A DNA stretch of 42,547 nucleotides from Candidatus Babeliales bacterium (GTDB lineage: Bacteria > Babelota > Babeliae > Babelales > JABDEC01): NCBI GenBank assembly GCA_031292305.1, contig JARLHJ010000038.1, positions 1 to 42,547 on the forward strand, read 5' to 3'. Below are positions 24,968 to 32,440 of this stretch, piece after piece (the stretch's first letter is position 1; each line of letters starts with the position of its first letter). The notes under the pieces were generated by a model. The model saw only the letters and a program-made list of their open reading frames with translations. It did not search any database and had not been told where the DNA came from. A program made the position numbers and the translations under genes.

Positions 24968-25762
24968 ATGAAAAAACAAATAATAATTCTTATTATAAGC
25001 CTATTAGCACAGCAAGTTCAAAGTGCACAATATCTCTCAAAATCATCCAAAGCTAAGCAATACATAGCTGAAAGTCTTGTAAGACAATTACGGTCTGGAC
25101 ATTTTGTACCAAGCATGCAAATATTTGCAAGAATGCCACTGCCTATTATTCATAAAACTCTTATGCTTTCTCAAGCTAATCAAAGATTTTATTATTCTTC
25201 TAGTAAACCTTTGCAAGCTCCACAACCTTCATTATCAGCTAAAAATGACAACTATTTTTATAAATATTTTCTTTTAAGTCTAGGTATTAGCATTGGAACA
25301 GTATATGGTATCGAAGAGCTATTAGAACACATGAATGAGCAAAGCAAACTCCAAGAAGCTAACGAAAAAGAGATAGGAATATTTATAGTTTATGAGCTCA
25401 CGGAACAGATAATCGATTATCCATTTGGTGGAACGACAAATGAGCTTGTAATCAATGCTTATGATGTAAATAATAACAATATACGAGTTGGTCGCATTCT
25501 CTTTTATCCATCAAAAGGCCGATTAGGCTTACTTCAAGTTGAACCATCCTACCGAAATATAGGAATCGGCACCGAACTACTTAAACGAGGATTAACGGAA
25601 TTAGCAAAAGATCCAAAGGTAACAACAATTACTTTTAGAGCAGGCGAGCCAATAGGTGAAACACAACCAATACCCAAAGACGTATTAAAGCATTTCTATG
25701 AAAAACGAGGAGCGCAAGATATAGGATATGGTTCACACATGGAGTTTGTGCTTAAAAAGTAA
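24968..25762 (+). CDS. Exported GNAT-family acetyltransferase
   Basis: 264 aa. Signal peptide at 1-19 and a second hydrophobic segment at about 95-111. The C-terminal half is a GNAT domain: strand GLLQVEPSYR followed by the acetyl-CoA loop NIGIGTELL, then a helix and a terminal FYEKRGAQDIGYG segment typical of the family's last strands. GNATs need acetyl-CoA, which is absent from the periplasm, so a product acting in a host compartment is one explanation. It is cargo of the element and follows another exported protein by 12 bases. Confidence 0.75.
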   Translation: MKKQIIILIISLLAQQVQSAQYLSKSSKAKQYIAESLVRQLRSGHFVPSMQIFARMPLPIIHKTLMLSQANQRFYYSSSKPLQAPQPSLSAKNDNYFYKYFLLSLGISIGTVYGIEELLEHMNEQSKLQEANEKEIGIFIVYELTEQIIDYPFGGTTNELVINAYDVNNNNIRVGRILFYPSKGRLGLLQVEPSYRNIGIGTELLKRGLTELAKDPKVTTITFRAGEPIGETQPIPKDVLKHFYEKRGAQDIGYGSHMEFVLKK

Positions 25763-25857
25763 TATCCGCAACTCAAATTAAATTTGCATTCAATAAGACC
25801 CAATTATACTTACCTATCGTATAATAGAAGCAAAATTACTTGTTAAAAGAAGATCCT

Positions 25858-25962
25858 ATGAACGTAATTCAAATAATTAGACAAACATGTCTAACCCCCA
25901 TCACACAATACCTCTCCAATTATGACACTAGTTATAATGAACTAGGTATGCTTACCAAGTAA
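25858..25962 (+). pseudogene. 34-codon open frame, possible 5' gene remnant
   Basis: ATG to TAA encodes 34 residues beginning MNVIQIIRQTCLTPITQYL, with AAGAAG upstream as a weak Shine-Dalgarno. The GC-rich repeat starts 6 bases after the stop, so the frame may be the start of a gene cut by repeat insertion. It may also be chance. Confidence 0.25.
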
Positions 25963-25968
25963 GCTTCA

Positions 25969-25996
25969 TGTCCTTCGAAGCCTTTCGGCGAAGTAG
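25969..25996 (-). repeat. GC-rich palindromic repeat, inverted copy
   Basis: On the minus strand it reads CTTCGCCGAAAGGCTTCGAA then GGACA, matching the blocks at 1147-1170. CTTCG/CGAAG arms form a hairpin. Confidence 0.5.
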
Positions 25997-26072
25997 GATT
26001 AATCTATTCAAAATTGTTAATTTAAAAATTAAAAAATAAACGGTACTATAAAAAGTATTGTTAGAGATATGT

Positions 26073-26315
26073 ATGTTAAAAAAGGCAAAAGTTGTTTTGT
26101 CTTTTGATGATCACAAAGTATTTGCATCTTTTTTTGTATTGTTGTTAGAAGTAGAAACACGTACAGCAAGTAAAAAAACAAAGGAAGCTAAATCTAAGAA
26201 AAGTCGGAAGACAAAACCTAAAGACAAAGATGGCTCGCTAATTGGCGGGCTTCTTTTATTTTTAAGATTCTTCTTTTTATTCACAAAACTATCGTTAACA
26301 AGTAAATTTAAATAA
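26073..26315 (+). CDS. Small basic open frame, doubtful
   Basis: 80 codons from ATG (a TTG 15 bases earlier is also possible). It has a short hydrophobic part, a Lys-rich middle (SKKTKEAKSKKSRKTKPK) and a hydrophobic end. A terminator-like hairpin lies inside the last third, so either the frame is not fully used or the signal is weak. Lys-rich-plus-hydrophobic layout next to a phage-like replication gene could fit a small phage membrane protein, but this is speculation. Confidence 0.3.
   Translation: MLKKAKVVLSFDDHKVFASFFVLLLEVETRTASKKTKEAKSKKSRKTKPKDKDGSLIGGLLLFLRFFFLFTKLSLTSKFK
26233..26262 (+). terminator. Terminator-like hairpin
   Basis: A 6-bp stem (26233-26238 with 26245-26250, one G-U) is followed by a T-rich tract. 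It lies within the doubtful small open frame and upstream of the replication gene. Confidence 0.5.
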
Positions 26316-26388
26316 AAGAAGATTAATGTTGCAGTCCCGTTATTGGAAATTAAATAGACACCAAAAACAATAGCAGCATTGATCCAAC

Positions 26389-27510
26389 ATGATAGACACC
26401 GTAGTTCTTACATTAACCAAAGATATGTATCACATAAGTGAACCAGATAAGTTTAAGCCTTCTGCGCATTGGGTGGAAAACCCTACTGCAAAAATACGTG
26501 AAATGCAATCTAAGCAGAATCCAACAAAAAAAGAATTACGTAGTGGTATTTATAAACCACGTCTTACTATTGGACATCGTATTAATGCACATGGCAGCCA
26601 AGTTATGCTTAAAATTGAACTGTCTTTGCCTAAGCTTATTTTTGGTAACAACTTTGATGAATTACAATACAAAGATTTTAAAAATATAATTACCAAGTTT
26701 GTGGATGTTCTTAAAGATATGGGCGTCATAGTAAGTGCACAAACACTTACAAATGCGCCCATATCTGTTATTCATTATTCTAAGAACATTCCACTCACTA
26801 ATGGTTCAACACCTTACCATTACATAAATAAAATTAAAGAAGCGAATATTAAGCTTAGCCTTGATGTGAATCAAACAGACTATCGCAATGAGGGTTATAG
26901 CTTTAAATGGCATTGCAATACGTATGAAGTGGCTTTCTATGACAAAATTAAGGATCTTGAAACTGCTAAGATAAGTAGTAAACGTGCTTTAGAAAAAGAC
27001 TCAGAATTGCAATTAAATATTTTTAAGAATTTCATCAACAGGAAGAATTTAGAAATTCTGCGAATTGAAGTTCGTCTTAATAAACGACAAAAAATAAAAC
27101 AACTTTTTAAATTGCTTAATATTAAATCTGAATTAACTTTTAAGAGTCTTTTTAAGCCTGCCACTTCAAAGAAAATACTTTTGCATTATGTTAATGAACT
27201 TGAAAGCAAGCGTTCAGCATTGATTGATTACAAAGCACCTAGTGATGAAGCCTTACTTGCTGCTTTGATGTTTCATAACCCTGAATTGAGCTTGTCAAAA
27301 ATTTTACAAACATTTGCTTTTAAAAAAATGCTTGAAACTAAGAATATACGGGAATTACGTATTGTGTTTGCTAATTATAATAGACGTGGTTGGTACAGGT
27401 TGATGAGTGATACTAATAAAGTAGGCTTACCTTCAACACAAAGTTCTTTGAGTATTATACGTGATTGTATAAATAAATTTAAGCCCTTAAGGCTAAATAA
27501 ATTTATTTAA
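26389..27510 (+). CDS. Probable phage/plasmid replication protein (gene II/X-like)
   Basis: 373 aa. The opening MIDTVVLTL, LSLPKLIFG, the VIHYSKNI segment, the EVAFYDKIKDL segment and LRIEVRLN resemble replication initiators of filamentous phages and related plasmids (Phage_X/CRI-type). These nick DNA for rolling-circle replication. I recognise this by pattern, not by a search. No signal peptide; no good Shine-Dalgarno before the ATG. In the element it would support replication of an excised circle. Alternatives are another plasmid Rep family or an unrelated protein. Confidence 0.5.
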   Translation: MIDTVVLTLTKDMYHISEPDKFKPSAHWVENPTAKIREMQSKQNPTKKELRSGIYKPRLTIGHRINAHGSQVMLKIELSLPKLIFGNNFDELQYKDFKNIITKFVDVLKDMGVIVSAQTLTNAPISVIHYSKNIPLTNGSTPYHYINKIKEANIKLSLDVNQTDYRNEGYSFKWHCNTYEVAFYDKIKDLETAKISSKRALEKDSELQLNIFKNFINRKNLEILRIEVRLNKRQKIKQLFKLLNIKSELTFKSLFKPATSKKILLHYVNELESKRSALIDYKAPSDEALLAALMFHNPELSLSKILQTFAFKKMLETKNIRELRIVFANYNRRGWYRLMSDTNKVGLPSTQSSLSIIRDCINKFKPLRLNKFI

Positions 27511-27792
27511 TTTCTTCAATATATTTTGATAATTTAATAAATTCTTATCCTTCTTTATTTACACCGATAGATCGAATTGGAGAGCTGACACAGCCTTTTT
27601 GACCAAATCATCGTGCCAATCGACTTTCATTCGCTGTATTTGAAATTTATGCGTGTTTTTTTCTTTAATTAAGATTTTTTAGCTCACAGAGCTTGTTTTT
27701 GCAGATTTATAAATTTTTAGATACTTTAAGAACGCGTTTCTAGCTTTTTGCTTGAGATAACAAAATGTGAATAGTTTTTTCACTCAACTTTA

Positions 27793-28200
27793 TCATTTGA
27801 AGAATGATGCTAAAAATTGCTTTGCTCTATCCATTCCGGTTAAACCGGTTATTGTTACCTGAATGATTTTTTCATCTGAATATTTTTTAAATACGAAATT
27901 AAAACTACCAGTTCTATTGGCTTTAAATGTCCAACGTTGAAGCAAACTATTACCACACCAATTAGGTGCAGATGCATCATAACTTAATACAGTAAACACA
28001 TTTTCATCAAACTTTATCAACTTCCACTCATCTTCATTTTGCCATTTAAATTCATCTGAGGTGGGCGAATAAGGGGGCTTAGTTTTAAAAAAAAATTCAA
28101 CTTCTTGATTAACATCAAAAACCATTTTTTCTGGTTCGGCTGGGTATATATTAATAAAATTTATAATGAAAACTAATCCTAAAAAAGTAATTTTATTCAT
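27793..28200 (-). CDS. Exported protein, possibly chagasin-like protease inhibitor
   Basis: 135 aa from the ATG at 28198-28200, which starts a good signal peptide (about 1-20); the longer frame to 28275 has no better support. The mature part has the length and strand order of the chagasin (I42) cysteine-protease inhibitors: a PYSPTSDEFKW loop in place of NPTTGYxW, a WCGNSLLQRWTFKA region, and FKKYSDEKIIQVTI in place of the RPW loop. The defining motifs are degenerate, so this is a suggestion. It lies between the replication and recombinase genes of the element. Confidence 0.45.
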   Translation of the reverse strand: MNKITFLGLVFIINFINIYPAEPEKMVFDVNQEVEFFFKTKPPYSPTSDEFKWQNEDEWKLIKFDENVFTVLSYDASAPNWCGNSLLQRWTFKANRTGSFNFVFKKYSDEKIIQVTITGLTGMDRAKQFLASFFK

Positions 28201-28386
28201 AATCAAATACCTATATTGTTCATCAATTTTAAAACCTATAAATATAATAATATTCATATTTTTGTCTTTAATCAAAGCTTTTCACTTCCTAGAGCAATAT
28301 TATAAAATATTTTGTATAGAATTACTCTTCTTTATGATAAAATTTTTAAATCATAAAAATTATTACATACATTGAGAACCACACCT

Positions 28387-29847
28387 ATGAAAGCAATTCT
28401 AATCGCCAGAGTAAGTACTGAAGAACAAAAAGAGGCAGGCAATTCTTTACCCGCACAAATAGCTCGCCTTGAAAGATATTGCCAGATGAAAGGCTTTAGA
28501 GTATTACAAAGCTTTAGTTTTGATGAGAGTGCATATACAGACCAACGTGGAGACTTTGACAGAATCATAGAATTCATTAATGAGCAAAAAGAAAAAGTAG
28601 TTGTTTGTTGTGATAAGGTTGATAGATTATCCCGTAACCTTTTTGACAAACGTATTTCTCTTCTTTATGAAAAAGCTTTAAAAGATGATATTGAATTACA
28701 TTTTGTTTCTGATGGGCAAATAGTTAATAGCCAAATTTCTGCAGTAGAAAAATTTAACTTTGGCATAAGTCTTGGATTGGCCAAATATTATTCAGATGCT
28801 ATTAGCGATAATATTAAACGTGCTAATGAACAAAAGCTACGCAAAGGTGAATTACCAGGAAGAGCTCCATATGGCTACAAGAATATTATCACCCCAGATG
28901 GTAAAAAAGATATCGTAGTAAGCGAATATGAAGCCCTCATTGTAAAAAAGACTTATGAATTATATGCAACTGCTACGTATTCTATTGAAGCAGTGCGTCA
29001 GAAAATAAAAGATGATTATGGTGTTGCATGGTCACAAGGAATTGCTGATTTTATTCTCAGATTACATTTTTATTATGGCGTTATGAAACGTAATGATAAA
29101 TTGTACCCTCATCGTTACCCGCCAATTATTACTAAAGATTTATATGATAAGGTTCAACAAGTGAAAGCTAATTTTAATAAAAAGCCGGTTAAACTTACTG
29201 GCATGACTTATATCTATCGTGGACTATTGCGTTGTGCACAATGTGATCTTGCTATAACCGCAGAAAAACATAAAGGCTTTGTTTATTATCATTGCACTCA
29301 ATATTATGGCAAGCATGATGCAAAATGGTTCAGAGAAGAAGAGATAACTGAACAAATTGGAAAAGTATTTAAAAATTTACAAATGCCCAAAGAAATTGCC
29401 GAACAAATAAAAGATGCCATTAATGAAACTAATAACCAAAAGATTGATTTCCAGAATAAACAATTAGCTGAACTTAATAAAGAACATAAAAAACTGACCA
29501 CAATGCTTGAGAATCTTTACCTTGATAAACTACAAGGGAGAATTACTGAGAGCGCGTATGACAAATTTAACACTCAATTTAGAGAACAGCTTGAAAGCGT
29601 TAATTCTAAAATTTATAGATTAGAAGAGGTTGATAATAACTATTATATCATGACAAATCAGCTTCTGAAGCTGTCTTCACGTGCATATGAGTTATTCTTG
29701 AGTTCTGAAGTTGATGAGAAACGCCAATTAATTAGCCTTATACTATCGAACTTGAAGGTAGATGGCGAAAACATCGTCTACGACGTGGTAAAACCCTTTG
29801 ACATGATCATGAAATCTAATGATCAATTATTGTGGTGCGCCCGGTAG
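28387..29847 (+). CDS. Large serine recombinase (integrase)
   Basis: 486 aa from the ATG at 28387. The resolvase domain starts MKAILIARVSTEEQ with nucleophile Ser10, then KVDRLSRN. The recombinase domain at about 145-250 has GELPGRAPYGYK. The zinc ribbon has LRCAQCD and YYHC, followed by a coiled-coil segment near 350-420. It integrates and excises DNA through a Ser-linked intermediate. The last four codons and stop lie in the 30-base attachment repeat, so the gene's end is unchanged after excision. It overlaps tRNA-Arg antisense by 12 bases. Confidence 0.93.
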   Translation: MKAILIARVSTEEQKEAGNSLPAQIARLERYCQMKGFRVLQSFSFDESAYTDQRGDFDRIIEFINEQKEKVVVCCDKVDRLSRNLFDKRISLLYEKALKDDIELHFVSDGQIVNSQISAVEKFNFGISLGLAKYYSDAISDNIKRANEQKLRKGELPGRAPYGYKNIITPDGKKDIVVSEYEALIVKKTYELYATATYSIEAVRQKIKDDYGVAWSQGIADFILRLHFYYGVMKRNDKLYPHRYPPIITKDLYDKVQQVKANFNKKPVKLTGMTYIYRGLLRCAQCDLAITAEKHKGFVYYHCTQYYGKHDAKWFREEEITEQIGKVFKNLQMPKEIAEQIKDAINETNNQKIDFQNKQLAELNKEHKKLTTMLENLYLDKLQGRITESAYDKFNTQFREQLESVNSKIYRLEEVDNNYYIMTNQLLKLSSRAYELFLSSEVDEKRQLISLILSNLKVDGENIVYDVVKPFDMIMKSNDQLLWCAR

Positions 29848-29865
29848 GACTCGAACCCACAACCT
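29836..29865. repeat. Proximal attachment site inside tRNA-Arg
   Basis: Identical over 30 bases to 21976-22005. It covers the tRNA acceptor 3' strand, T-arm and part of the variable loop, and contains the recombinase stop codon on the + strand. Confidence 0.85.
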
Positions 29866-29909
29866 ACGGTTCCGAAGACCGACGCTCTATCCAATTGAGC
29901 TACAGGCGC
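29836..29909 (-). tRNA. tRNA-Arg (anticodon UCG)
   Basis: 74 bases fold as a normal cloverleaf: acceptor GCGCCTG/CGGGCGC, D-stem GCTC/GAGC, anticodon loop CTTCGGA with anticodon TCG, T-stem GTGGG/CCTAC with TTCGAGT, and discriminator A. The 27-43 pair is a T-T mismatch. The three bases after the discriminator (29835-29833) read CCA on the minus strand and are supplied by the mobile element. It lies 46 bases downstream of a protease gene on the same strand. Confidence 0.95.
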
Positions 29910-29955
29910 AAAATATAGTTTTTATTATTTTAACTTTAGAAATATAAATTACAAC

Positions 29956-31530
29956 TTAACGTTTTTTAGATTCTAGAAAATATTTTGTGGTAACTGACAA
30001 CAAATAGCCATAATCGTCAGCAAGTTTAAGATCATCATCTAAGGCTTTACTTAAAGGCAAGACAACAAATAAATCGCCTTGAGTTTTAATTGTGACATAA
30101 TCAGTTTTTACGCTAACTTTTAATGCATCTCGTAATTCACTTAAAGTATTAACTTCAATATCATTTACCTGAAATACAATATCCCCAGCGATTAAAACAT
30201 CTAAACGTGCAACTTCAGACCCGGGAAATATAGCTGAAATAATTATTTTTGGCTCAAATTGATTTTCATTTTTCTCATATTTTAGCAAACTTTTATCATC
30301 TTCAGATAATAAATCTATGTGGTTTTCAGATAATTGCATAAAGACCATTCCGCCAAATACTTCATAATCGATATCTTCATATTGATGATACTTATAGCGA
30401 ATCGGTAATGGTAAAGATTGCTCAAACTTAAATGTAATTTCTTTCTTTTGGCCATTTCTATATAACACTATAGTTACATCTTGACCTTCTTTAAATGTAG
30501 CAATCACATCTAATAAAGAAATTTTCTCACTGCTCCACGGGACCAAAATATCACCATAAGAGTCAATTTTATAACCATTTATCTCATATATCATATCGCC
30601 AGTCTTTATTCCTGCTTTCTCGGCAAGTGAATTTTTACAAACACTATAAATATATAATCCTCCAGAATCAGGATTTTTCAAAAAATTTGCTTGTGTTGAG
30701 CTTGAATTATGAAAAGATATACCTAGGTCTATTTTTCTTAAAAATGGATATTTATACAAATCATCAAGAATAATTTTTAATTCATTTATAGGAATTATAT
30801 AACCAATATTTTGAGCAGTAGGAATCATAGAAGTAGTAACCCCAATAACTTCACCCGCTTTATTTAATACCGGCCCACCAGAATTACCTTGGTTTATTGG
30901 CGCATCGATTTGAATTAAAAAATTGTTTTTTATATGTTCTCTACCACTTACAATACCTGTTGTACTTTTTAAATAATGTTGACCTAGTGGATAACCTAAT
31001 ACTAATACTTTATCTGTTCTATGAACTTTATTTGAATCACCAAAATTTAAACATGGTAATTTTTGTATATTTTTATGAATAGTATCTAAGCCATTTTGTG
31101 TAATTTTTACTAAAGCTAAATCTCTATATGGGCAAACACTTACTACTTGTGCATCTATATTAATTCTGCCCAATGATGGAATTTGTACCCAAACTGATTT
31201 TGCATCAACTACTACATGTGAATTGGTAACAAAATAGCCATCTTCACTTATTATAAAACCACTACCTGTAATCGTAAACTGATTTGGAGATTTAAATGGT
31301 AATAACCAATTGAACTTGGATGCAACTGCAAAAACTTGGACTACCGCATCATTTGCATTGTTTTCTATATCTACCCAATGCTTTTCTTTTGCAGGCTCAA
31401 AAAATTTATTAACTATTATTTCTTTATGCTCTGCTAACTTAATAGTATTAATCTGTAAATATTCAAAATATAAGCCTAAAGCTAGGGCTATTATTAGCAA
31501 CCCAATAATAATCATTAATATATATATCAT
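29956..31530 (-). CDS. Membrane-anchored Deg/HtrA-type serine protease, paralogue 1
   Basis: 524 aa from the ATG at 31528-31530, which has an AGGGGG Shine-Dalgarno; the longer frame is not needed. Anchor at about 3-20, then a trypsin-like domain with His105 (TNSHVV), Asp137 (YRDLAL) and Ser217 (QGNSGGP). PDZ-like regions follow at about 255-375 and 410-500. It should degrade misfolded or target proteins outside the cytosol. The VVQVFAV, SPNQFTITGSGF layout recalls plant-type Deg9 proteins more than DegP. It is paralogous to the gene at 32424 with tlyA between them. Confidence 0.9.
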   Translation of the reverse strand: MIYILMIIIGLLIIALALGLYFEYLQINTIKLAEHKEIIVNKFFEPAKEKHWVDIENNANDAVVQVFAVASKFNWLLPFKSPNQFTITGSGFIISEDGYFVTNSHVVVDAKSVWVQIPSLGRINIDAQVVSVCPYRDLALVKITQNGLDTIHKNIQKLPCLNFGDSNKVHRTDKVLVLGYPLGQHYLKSTTGIVSGREHIKNNFLIQIDAPINQGNSGGPVLNKAGEVIGVTTSMIPTAQNIGYIIPINELKIILDDLYKYPFLRKIDLGISFHNSSSTQANFLKNPDSGGLYIYSVCKNSLAEKAGIKTGDMIYEINGYKIDSYGDILVPWSSEKISLLDVIATFKEGQDVTIVLYRNGQKKEITFKFEQSLPLPIRYKYHQYEDIDYEVFGGMVFMQLSENHIDLLSEDDKSLLKYEKNENQFEPKIIISAIFPGSEVARLDVLIAGDIVFQVNDIEVNTLSELRDALKVSVKTDYVTIKTQGDLFVVLPLSKALDDDLKLADDYGYLLSVTTKYFLESKKR

Positions 31531-31654
31531 AAATTCCCCCTTTTTTAGGTAAATTACCCTTATAATATAGTATATTAAATCTGAATAGCTTAATGCAATA
31601 CTTAAATTAGCTCTAGAAAGCACAAATTCAAGTAATATTTCATATTAGAAGCGA

Positions 31655-31690
31655 AATAGCCTAGAAAGTAATTAAACTTTCTAGGCTATT
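31655..31690 (-). terminator. 15-bp hairpin after tlyA
   Basis: Arms 31655-31669 and 31676-31690 are perfectly complementary with a 6-base loop. It lies between tlyA and the next protease gene on the minus strand. No strong U-run follows, so termination may be partial. Confidence 0.65.
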
Positions 31691-31708
31691 ATTAGTTCTA
31701 TTTTTATA

Positions 31709-32440
31709 CTACTTTCTTTTAAAATGCGCTAAAAACTCTTTATTACCAGTAGCACCGGCAATAGGTGATTCAATTACACCAAGACAAGCAAACCCAAACT
31801 CTTTAATACCTTCAGTAATAGTTTGAATAACTTCTTGATGAACTTTATCATCTTTTACAATTCCGCCTCTGCCAATTTGATGTTTTTTAGCTTCAAACTG
31901 TGGTTTTATAAGAACAACCAATTGTGCATTGTCTGTCATAAGATCAGTGACCACTGGCATAACTTTAAGTACGGAAATAAAAGAAAGATCAAGAGTTACC
32001 AAATCAACTTTTTCAGGTAAAGACTCTAAATTTCTTAAATTAGTCTTTTCTAAAAGCACAACCCGTGGGTCACGCGTTACGCGTTCATGCACTTGGCCAA
32101 AACCAACATCAACACCATAAACTTTTTTTGCGCCACGTTGTAACATGCAATGTGTAAAGCCACCGGTAGAAATACCTGCGTCCATTATAACTAAGTCTGT
32201 AACATCTATGCCAAAATGATCTAATGCTTTTTCTAATTTAAATCCTGCACGACTTACAAACTTAGGTTCTTCAAAGTTAAATTCAACTTCTGAGTCTTCC
32301 TTAATAGAAGACCCAGGTTTTGTATTAACTTTACCATCTACTTTAACTTTGCCCTGCATTATCATACTAGCAATTTGCGTTCTGCTGATATCTGGCAATT
32401 TTTCTTGAATTAATTGGTCTAATCTATTGTTTTTTTTCAT
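31709..32440 (-). CDS. tlyA: TlyA-family rRNA 2'-O-methyltransferase
   Basis: 243 aa. S4 RNA-binding domain at about 5-65 (RLDQLIQEKLPDISRTQIAS), then an RrmJ-type methyltransferase domain: SAM site IMDAGISTGGFTHCML, then VTLDLSFIS. TlyA modifies rRNA (2'-O-methylcytidine); some members were first described as hemolysins. Its start overlaps the end of the upstream protease gene by 17 bases, so the two are co-transcribed. Confidence 0.94.
   Translation of the reverse strand: MKKNNRLDQLIQEKLPDISRTQIASMIMQGKVKVDGKVNTKPGSSIKEDSEVEFNFEEPKFVSRAGFKLEKALDHFGIDVTDLVIMDAGISTGGFTHCMLQRGAKKVYGVDVGFGQVHERVTRDPRVVLLEKTNLRNLESLPEKVDLVTLDLSFISVLKVMPVVTDLMTDNAQLVVLIKPQFEAKKHQIGRGGIVKDDKVHQEVIQTITEGIKEFGFACLGVIESPIAGATGNKEFLAHFKRK

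Larger units (their letters stand above)
25763..26072. other. Gap with gene remnant and palindromic repeat
   Basis: 310 bases. It holds a 34-codon open frame (25858-25962) and the GC-rich palindromic repeat directly after it. No RNA gene recognised. Confidence 0.45.
21976..29865. mobile_element. Element integrated in tRNA-Arg, serine recombinase type
   Basis: A 30-base perfect direct repeat at 21976-22005 and 29836-29865 equals the acceptor/T-arm end of tRNA-Arg. The complete tRNA is at the right end and only its 3' part at the left, the classic outcome of integration into a tRNA 3' end. The recombinase gene abuts the tRNA, as integrase genes usually do. The unit is 7,860 bp counting one repeat. 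Contents: LD-carboxypeptidase, two exported proteins, a small basic ORF, a gene-II-like replication protein, a possible protease inhibitor and the recombinase. No conjugation genes are seen, so transfer would need help or a phage-like route. Confidence 0.8.
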
